From Nemertoderma westbladi (Eukaryota; Xenacoelomorpha; Nemertodermatida; Nemertodermatidae): a DNA stretch of 64,000 nt. Each line of letters begins with the position of its first letter. Positions within the stretch are counted from its first letter, which is position 1. The notes under the pieces were generated by a model that worked only from the letters and a program-made list of their open reading frames with translations, made no database searches and was not told where the DNA came from. Positions 58,416 to 64,000 of this stretch are shown here, piece after piece. The position numbers were made by a program, and so were the translations under genes. The stretch spans positions 1 through 64,000 of the forward strand of contig JAUCBJ010008264.1 in the NCBI GenBank assembly GCA_032718475.1, given 5' to 3'.

Positions 58416-58482
58416 AAATGGCATTGTTTGTTTCATGTTTAGGCGACGTATTTAATGGACGATTTTGATCCCGATTCGCCAT
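58416..58482 (-). CDS. Tentative first coding exon of the zinc-finger gene
   Basis: The ATG at 58482 has a favourable context (CACATGG). It opens 22 codons beginning MANRDQNRPLNTSPKHET, then a modest donor (ATTT then GTAATT at 58415). One base is left over, which is the phase required by the acceptor at 58288. The implied intron is 128 bp and includes a TA microsatellite and part of a 68-bp-repeat-like sequence. The weak donor makes this uncertain; an unspliced start at 58330 is the alternative. Confidence 0.4.
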
Positions 58483-58834
58483 GTGACAATATCAAGACGC
58501 AGTCAGCAAAATATCATTATCAGATATAGAAACAAGTCCAGGTTAGTAAGCTGTCTACGGATCTGTAACGAATGTGTTTAGTTAAATAAACTATCGGCTG
58601 AGAAAAACGCTACGATTTGGGAGATTTTGTTTGAGGAGTTTCCGCTAAAGATATTTGGATTGAAAAAAACGTAGTGAAACAAAACACAGTGAAATAAAAT
58701 GGTTTTTGAGTTTTGCTCTGAAACATCCGAAGTTTGGCTGTTTTCTTATATCCAGTGGGAGATCGTACCATAACTTTACTATCTGATTCGTGAGACTATA
58801 ATGGCCATAATATCTTCTACTATGATGTACTTTT

Positions 58835-58985
58835 TGGAATTACAGATTTAGTCAAGTCGAGTACTTTGAATGTTCTGGAATTAATGATTTTGACAAGTCG
58901 AGTGCTTTGAATGTTCTGGAATTAATGATTTTGAAAAGTCGAGTACTTTGAATGTTCTGGAATTAATGATTTTGTCAAGTCGTGG
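58835..58985. repeat. 41-bp tandem repeat, about 3.5 copies
   Basis: AGTCGAGTACTTTGAATGTT-type units start at 58855, 58896 and 58937, and a fourth partial unit starts at 58978, all 41 bp apart. A degraded partial copy precedes them. Non-coding. Confidence 0.85.
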
Positions 58986-60225
58986 AAGTTGCGGTAAGTC
59001 TAGAAATTTCAATGGGAATCAGATACCGGCCCAAACTCACAAAAAGTGGCCAAAAACGTTTCCCACACGAATCGACTTAATTTTAGAATGATATTTTTTT
59101 GGAACCTAGTAAATTTATACATATTTTTGAAGATCATTTTATGGTCCAACAGATGCACAAAATCATACTGCGACCCCGTCTTTGAAAGACTTTACAGACG
59201 TTTTAGTACTAAAAAAAAGCAGGTTTTTCAATTGTCCAAAAAAGTTGATTGTATTCTGGGGGATGTATTTTGACATCTACTGGGTGTATTTCAACAAGTT
59301 ATAGCTACATTTTAAAGCTAAATAATAGAGGAATGCAATGGAATAACTTCCAAATTGTTTTATTGATATCATATTGAAATACAACAATAGATAATATACC
59401 CCTATTTTTGAAAATTTTTGAAAAATGTTTTTTAAAAATTTTTGAAAAATATTTTTGAAAATTTTTGTCCCAAACGGTAACACCTATTATGATTTTGATT
59501 GAGTACCAGTTAAATAACTGGGAGCAAATCTTGGGATAGGAGTAGCGCCCACCCCTACCCTCGGGTAGAAGCTATCGAAAGAGGAGCCTTCGGGTCGCCT
59601 CCGGCTTCGGCCGACTGTTTGCTTGCTTGCTTTTTTGTATATGATTTTAGAGATTGGGCACTGTGGGTCAGTGGAACTGCACGCACAGCACACACGCAAA
59701 CAGGTAGAGACCTACTTAAAGCGAAGTGATTTAATGAGTGCGGATACCGCTATCGTTGGCAAATAGATAATGCAGGTGCAGGATGAGTGACAGCTTGTGT
59801 CGTGTCCATCAACCCCAGGACGCGTTACAGCGACAGCACTTGACCTTTTTGACTAACTGACACCCAGCTGCCCAGTTAGGACTTGATGACAACTGGTTGG
59901 ACCTCAACATATACCCGATAATTACTGGCACGTGGTTGATCTAACTGGCACCAAGTTGGACCTGGTGACACTTGGTTGACTAGCCACTGGCGCGCAAAAG
60001 TAAGGTATTTTATATTACAGATACTACTGTAGTAAGTCAATAAATTCGCAAAGGACAGACTGAATGGTTTTCCAAATCTGTGAATGTCTTTGATAGATCA
60101 ATAATGTTTGCTCCCTTATCATTGCCGCTACCAGCTGCTAAACTTATAGTGCCATATAGCAACACAGTCCAAGATTCTGCAAAGTCATAATGTTATACAA
60201 AGGCGGATAACCGAGAGATTCTAAT
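58986..60225. other. No gene seen; possible LINE 5' sequence
   Basis: No credible protein. About 59400-59470 is an A/T low-complexity stretch of repeated AAAAATTTTTG. About 59580-59620 is GC-rich with small palindromes around CGGCTTCGGCC. About 59850-60000 contains loosely repeated GTTGGACCT and ACTGGCAC words. The right part might be an upstream portion of the LINE at 60226, but nothing proves it. Confidence 0.4.
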
Positions 60226-61367
60226 AACTACAGGCCCAACTCTCTACTCCCAGTTGTATCTAAAATCTACGAAATAATAATCAACCGCAACTGCAATCCT
60301 ACTTAGCTAAATATAATATACTAAACAAAGCTCAATTTGGGTTCCGTGCTAAAACTTCTACATCGCAAACGCTACTTACAGTAATAGAAAAAATACGCCA
60401 GGCTTTAGACCAAAAAAAATCTACTTGTGCTATTTATATAGATCTAAAAAAGGCCTTTGATACGCTAAACCATAAAATACTAATTTCTAAGCCAGAATCC
60501 TACGGTATCATAGGTACTCCTAACCTACTCTTTGCTAGTTTTCTATTTCAATAGATATAGTAGATTTTAATACGTCTCTATCAATAACCATACCTCGACT
60601 CTTGAACCTCAGCTCTGCGGAGTACCGCAAGGTGGCGCACTTTCTCCTATTCTTTTTCTACTTTATATTAACGACCTACCTAATGCTTCAACCTTATTGT
60701 CCACACTATTCGCAGATGACACTACTCTATACTATTCCAACCCAAATTCTAACGAACTCTAACACTAATATCCAACTAAATAAAGTTGCCGATTGGTTAA
60801 AGGCCAATTGTTTATCACTTAACCTTTCCAAAACTGAATATTCAATATTTTCTAACATAATTAATGATGTGACCCAAATTCCAGGCCTCAAAATTAACAA
60901 TCATAAAATTAATTACTCGGCCAGCACAAAATTCCTTGGAGTTGGGGGTTGACAATAAGTTATCTTGGCAACCATATGTTAAATATATTCTTAAGAAAAT
61001 TTCTAGAACGTCCGGGCTATTCTATAAACTACGTCATATCTTTCCTCTATATATTCTTCGCCAGCTATATTTCAGTCTAATCCACCCCTTCTTACACTAC
61101 GGACTCCTAATATGGGGCAGTACTAATTCTACTACACTCAAACCTCTCAGAATTAAAATCAACAAACTACTCCGTTGTATGACATTCAACCATTATCAGG
61201 CCTCATCAGCTCCTTTATATAAGTCACTTAATATCCCTCTTTACAATGTCTATTTAAACATCAGACTGCTCTATTCATGCATGACATATATTCCCATAGG
61301 ATTAATCCTCTGTCAGATTTAGGTAAATTTAGGTACTTTTTAGAAAACCTCAGCCTCTCACCAGTAT
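60226..61367 (+). pseudogene. Broken non-LTR (LINE) reverse transcriptase
   Basis: Fragments of a LINE reverse transcriptase can be followed across several frames. In order: NYRPNSLLPVVSKIYEIIIN at about 60226; an AQFGFRAKTSTSQTLL region near 60330; YIDLKKAFDTLNH with the first catalytic aspartate at about 60435-60473; CGVPQGGALSPILF at about 60620; and the FADD catalytic core at about 60709-60720. The thumb and 3' part continue in another frame from about 60936 (SWQPYVKYILKKISRTSG). Frameshifts near 60288, 60550 and 60945 and stops near 60552 and 60760 make it non-functional. The 3' end is cut by the LTR at 61368. The motifs suggest a Jockey/CR1-like clade, but this is not firm. Confidence 0.85.
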
Positions 61368-61715
61368 TGTAAGCCGGGTTTTCAGAATAATAATAAGAGT
61401 CCGACAGTCCGATAGTATATTATTATCCACAATAAGGCCAAAACACAAATATAAGTAAAATCAGAAAATAGTAGGATACCATACCGGTAGTACCTACAGC
61501 AGTATAACAGTATAAACAACAGACAGACAGACCAAGAACTACTACTGTCTGCTACAGTCCTACTGTCCTACACGTACACCGCGTATGAATATTTCCTAAG
61601 TACTATATCTAAGAAAAAGGTAGTACGGCGGTTGTATATCATATCTCACATCTACTGTATCTAAGAAAAAGGAAAATGTAGTACGTAGTACGGCGGTTAT
61701 ATCTCATATCTCACA
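61368..61715 (-). mobile_element. 3' LTR of a Gypsy-type element
   Basis: The interval starts TGTAAGCCGGG and ends ATCTCACA on the + strand, so it has the standard TG..CA ends, 348 bp. It sits immediately downstream (minus strand) of a polypurine tract and lies 3' of a pol gene. It contains an internal direct repeat of about 35 bp around GTAGTACGGCGGTT. The matching 5' LTR would lie beyond the right edge of the window. The LTR abuts the decayed LINE, so this element inserted into it. Confidence 0.72.
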
Positions 61716-61727
61716 TCTTCCCCCCGG
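61716..61727 (-). other. Polypurine tract
   Basis: On the minus strand CCGGGGGGAAGA directly precedes the TG of the LTR, as expected for the plus-strand primer of an LTR retrotransposon. Just beyond it, 61737-61758 forms a perfect 9-bp stem with a TCCT loop (AATCGCTTG / CAAGCGATT). Confidence 0.7.
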
Positions 61728-62437
61728 TACAAAACAAATCGCTTGTCCTCAAGCGATTCTACAGTATTACACAATAACTGAAATACGATGTAATTGACAA
61801 CAGTCTAGTAGACACTAAATAAGTAAAAAAAATGGAAATGTCCCTTTACTGAAAATATCAGAGATAAACTATTTCACAACATCAAGTTTCACAATCACAA
61901 CAAACCTAGATTATTTATCAAAGATAAAACAATATGATGCATAACATAATAAATTCCACAATGGCACTTAGTGCAAAACAACCAATATAAAAAAAATGGC
62001 AACTGTTCAGGGATATCTATAGCCTCCTTCCTTTAAGCATTGCTCAATAATAACACCAACAACATATTAGGCCTACTGTACCTTTAGTAATCTACTATAA
62101 AAGCACGTAAACCGCTGCTTACAGAAAGTAATTAATTATATTCTTAGCTTCTAGTCTATAATAAGTCTACCATAGAAAACCCACAAAATGTTACTTACAC
62201 AAACGAGTTTGTTAAATTGAGTTTTTATTTTAAACCAAGAACAAGCATTAAACACAACTACAGTATACATACAGTATGGCTATATATATAAAAAATAAAC
62301 CCCACATGGATTCACTACATTTGACTATACTCGACCCATGTTCCCCATACTTTACATTATTTTCACAGTTTCAATTTTGTTCCTTTCTTATATGGGTCCC
62401 GTACATAGTGTGAGACTTAAAACGCCTCCGACACCAA
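61728..62437 (-). other. Non-coding 3' region between pol and the polypurine tract
   Basis: About 710 bp of AT-rich sequence between the pol stop codon and the polypurine tract. No envelope-like or other ORF is seen. Confidence 0.6.
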
Positions 62438-64000
62438 TTAGTCACTCTCAACCGCAGGAACCGTCGCCTCTGACGAATTATCACTTCGGCGAATGTACCT
62501 CTTTAAATCCTTAATATTAACCGTCTTTACCGGTGTTCTAGCCAACACACGTTTGCGGGGTGGTCTAATTCTGTAGGTCAAAGGTGACAACTTCTTTACA
62601 ATAATATATGGACCAGCCCAAGGATGTCGAAGTTTGTTGTTCTTTCGTTTAATGCTACGGTCAAAGTAAAGAACTTGTTGTCCGCAACGAAATTCCTGTG
62701 GAATTTTTATTACAGCTTTGTTCACCCGTTTATCGTGGTACACTTTCTGATGAACCTGGGCTTGCTGCAAACATTTCCGAGCTATATCCTGAGATTCTTG
62801 AAGTCTCCATTTCAACACTTCGGGGTATTCAGCAGTATCAGCGATTATGGAATACGGCCGTTCAATGAATGTATCTACTGGGACACGTGGTGTTCTGCCA
62901 AACATCATAAAGAATGGTGACACTTGTGTGCTACTTTGTTTGCTAATGTTGTAATTAAAAGCAACGAGGGGAAGTGATTCATCCCATCTGTTATTATCTG
63001 TACATGTTAACGACAACATGCTTAACATTGACCTGTTGGTACGTTCTGCCGCACCATTGCAAGCAGGATTATAAACAGCCGTTCTAAGGTGAGTGATGCC
63101 AAAGAGATTTTCTAATTCCTTGAAAAGATCCGAAAGAAAGTTACTTCCCTGATCAGTTAGAATGGTTTCTGGAGATCCGTACACTAGAAAAATATTGTTG
63201 ACAAGAGCTTTAGCAACAGTTGTCGCCTCTTCATTTGGAAGTGGTATTAAGAACCAGTACTTGGTTAAATTATCAATAACAGATAATATTTTGTTATTTC
63301 CATTAACAGTTTGTGGGAACCCCTTTACAATGTCCATAGAATGTCTCTCCATAGTTCTGGAAGGAATGGGAATGGGATGCACAGGCTGTAATGCAGGATA
63401 ACCTTTTCGACGTTGACAGAGGTCACACCCTTTAATATACTTATCAGCAGTCCCTTGCAAGTTAACCCAATAATAACGAGTCTGAATTGATGACATTACT
63501 TTATCAAGACCCAAATGCGATGATTGATCATGAAAATAATACAAGATCTGCTTACGAAGTAGTTCTGGAACAACAACTTGGATAACCTTTGACGATGTCT
63601 TTGCTTTCGAAAAATGTACCAATAATCCATCTACAAGACCATAATGGGTCTTTAGTTTATACATATGTTTCAACTCGCTTAACTCTACATCTGTTGAAGG
63701 TAATGTTCCATATTCTAGAAATGAAATCATTGGTCCTAAGTTCCTATCAGTTCGTTGAAAATGTCGTAACATACTGACAGAAATAAATCCAGAATTCTGC
63801 GGATGACCCACAGATCCAATGAAGTGATGTTGTAACGAATCGATCTCTAAACTGTCATCAACATCACCTGCAGATTGTACAATAGCTTCTATGTCGGAAC
63901 ACTGAGATACAATATCACCAATATCAGTTTCAAGAATGGTAAGATTATGTTCTACTTCATTAATAATATTCTGTAAGGCAGTAGGCTCATCATATGAAGG
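62438..64000 (-). CDS. Gypsy-type Pol, integrase region (partial)
   Basis: The C-terminal part of a Ty3/Gypsy-type polyprotein; it would insert the element's cDNA into the host genome. The open frame continues without a stop to the window edge. The GTG at 63811 is not a true start, since 63 more codons lie before it in frame. Counting from 63811, the zinc-binding HHCC motif is H94, H99, C129, C132. The DDE catalytic triad is D160, D220, E256, with 35 residues between the last two, as is typical. A GPY/F module (WAGPYIIVKKLSPLTYRI) lies at about 398-415, and the protein ends at 457. Frame and motifs are intact here, so the element may be young. Reverse transcriptase, RNase H and gag would lie beyond the window. 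Confidence 0.93.
   Translation of the reverse strand, partial: PSYDEPTALQNIINEVEHNLTILETDIGDIVSQCSDIEAIVQSAGDVDDSLEIDSLQHHFIGSVGHPQNSGFISVSMLRHFQRTDRNLGPMISFLEYGTLPSTDVELSELKHMYKLKTHYGLVDGLLVHFSKAKTSSKVIQVVVPELLRKQILYYFHDQSSHLGLDKVMSSIQTRYYWVNLQGTADKYIKGCDLCQRRKGYPALQPVHPIPIPSRTMERHSMDIVKGFPQTVNGNNKILSVIDNLTKYWFLIPLPNEEATTVAKALVNNIFLVYGSPETILTDQGSNFLSDLFKELENLFGITHLRTAVYNPACNGAAERTNRSMLSMLSLTCTDNNRWDESLPLVAFNYNISKQSSTQVSPFFMMFGRTPRVPVDTFIERPYSIIADTAEYPEVLKWRLQESQDIARKCLQQAQVHQKVYHDKRVNKAVIKIPQEFRCGQQVLYFDRSIKRKNNKLRHPWAGPYIIVKKLSPLTYRIRPPRKRVLARTPVKTVNIKDLKRYIRRSDNSSEATVPAVESD

Noticed and set aside
59487-59699. 70-codon minus-strand ORF
   Set aside because: Short, no motif, and it crosses a GC-rich palindromic patch; nothing supports translation.
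63162-63401. Plus-strand ORFs within 62624-63777
   Set aside because: They lie opposite the integrase gene, which has clear catalytic motifs on the minus strand.

Overview
This is a eukaryotic, almost certainly invertebrate animal genome window, possibly an arthropod. The grounds are GT-AG introns (one only 79 bp), arrays of C2H2 zinc fingers, a Ty3/Gypsy-type LTR retrotransposon, a decayed LINE and several non-coding inverted-repeat elements. I cannot name the species. I see no rRNA, intact tRNA, CRISPR or bacterial-style operon.

Layout. 1-870: a 68-bp minisatellite. 870-8.6 kb: gene-poor, AT-rich DNA holding three long inverted-repeat (foldback or MITE-like) elements at 4.76-5.61, 6.33-6.64 and 8.12-8.59 kb, a degenerate tRNA-like (SINE-type) patch, and a 14-bp word repeated five times. 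8.75-58.5 kb: on my reading, ONE minus-strand zinc-finger gene. 58.5-60.2 kb: no gene seen. 60.2-61.37 kb: a broken non-LTR reverse transcriptase. 61.37-64 kb: the 3' LTR, polypurine tract and integrase end of a Gypsy-type element on the minus strand, running off the right edge.

The zinc-finger gene. Exons read from high to low coordinates: a tentative first exon 58482-58416, then 58287-55913 (about 13 fingers), 55076-54961, 53826-53505 (acidic), 53425-53244, and 10585-8785 (a 13 x 12-residue repeat, then about 5 fingers, a stop and AATAAA). Every junction has GT..AG ends, and the reading phase matches at each one (0, 2, 0, 2). The 116-nt and 182-nt exons were found by reading the sequence between long ORFs. 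The modelled coding sequence from 58287 down to the stop is 1,597 residues.

The satellite. The last intron (53243-10586, about 42.7 kb) is almost entirely one tandem array, 10926 to about 53240. The basic unit is 23 bp, with 21-bp deletion variants and a 60-bp composite unit. The + strand of the basic unit has no G and no stop codon in any frame, which explains the many long but meaningless plus-strand ORFs. The array has three zones. Multi-kilobase higher-order copies are offset by 8564, 6428 and 7242 bp, and there are recent 1150-bp and 663-bp duplications near the right end. The right end of the array runs into the 5' splice site of this intron, and the G-rich strand of the unit resembles that splice site. 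The array may therefore have grown from the start of the intron and now offers the transcript well over a thousand donor-like sequences.
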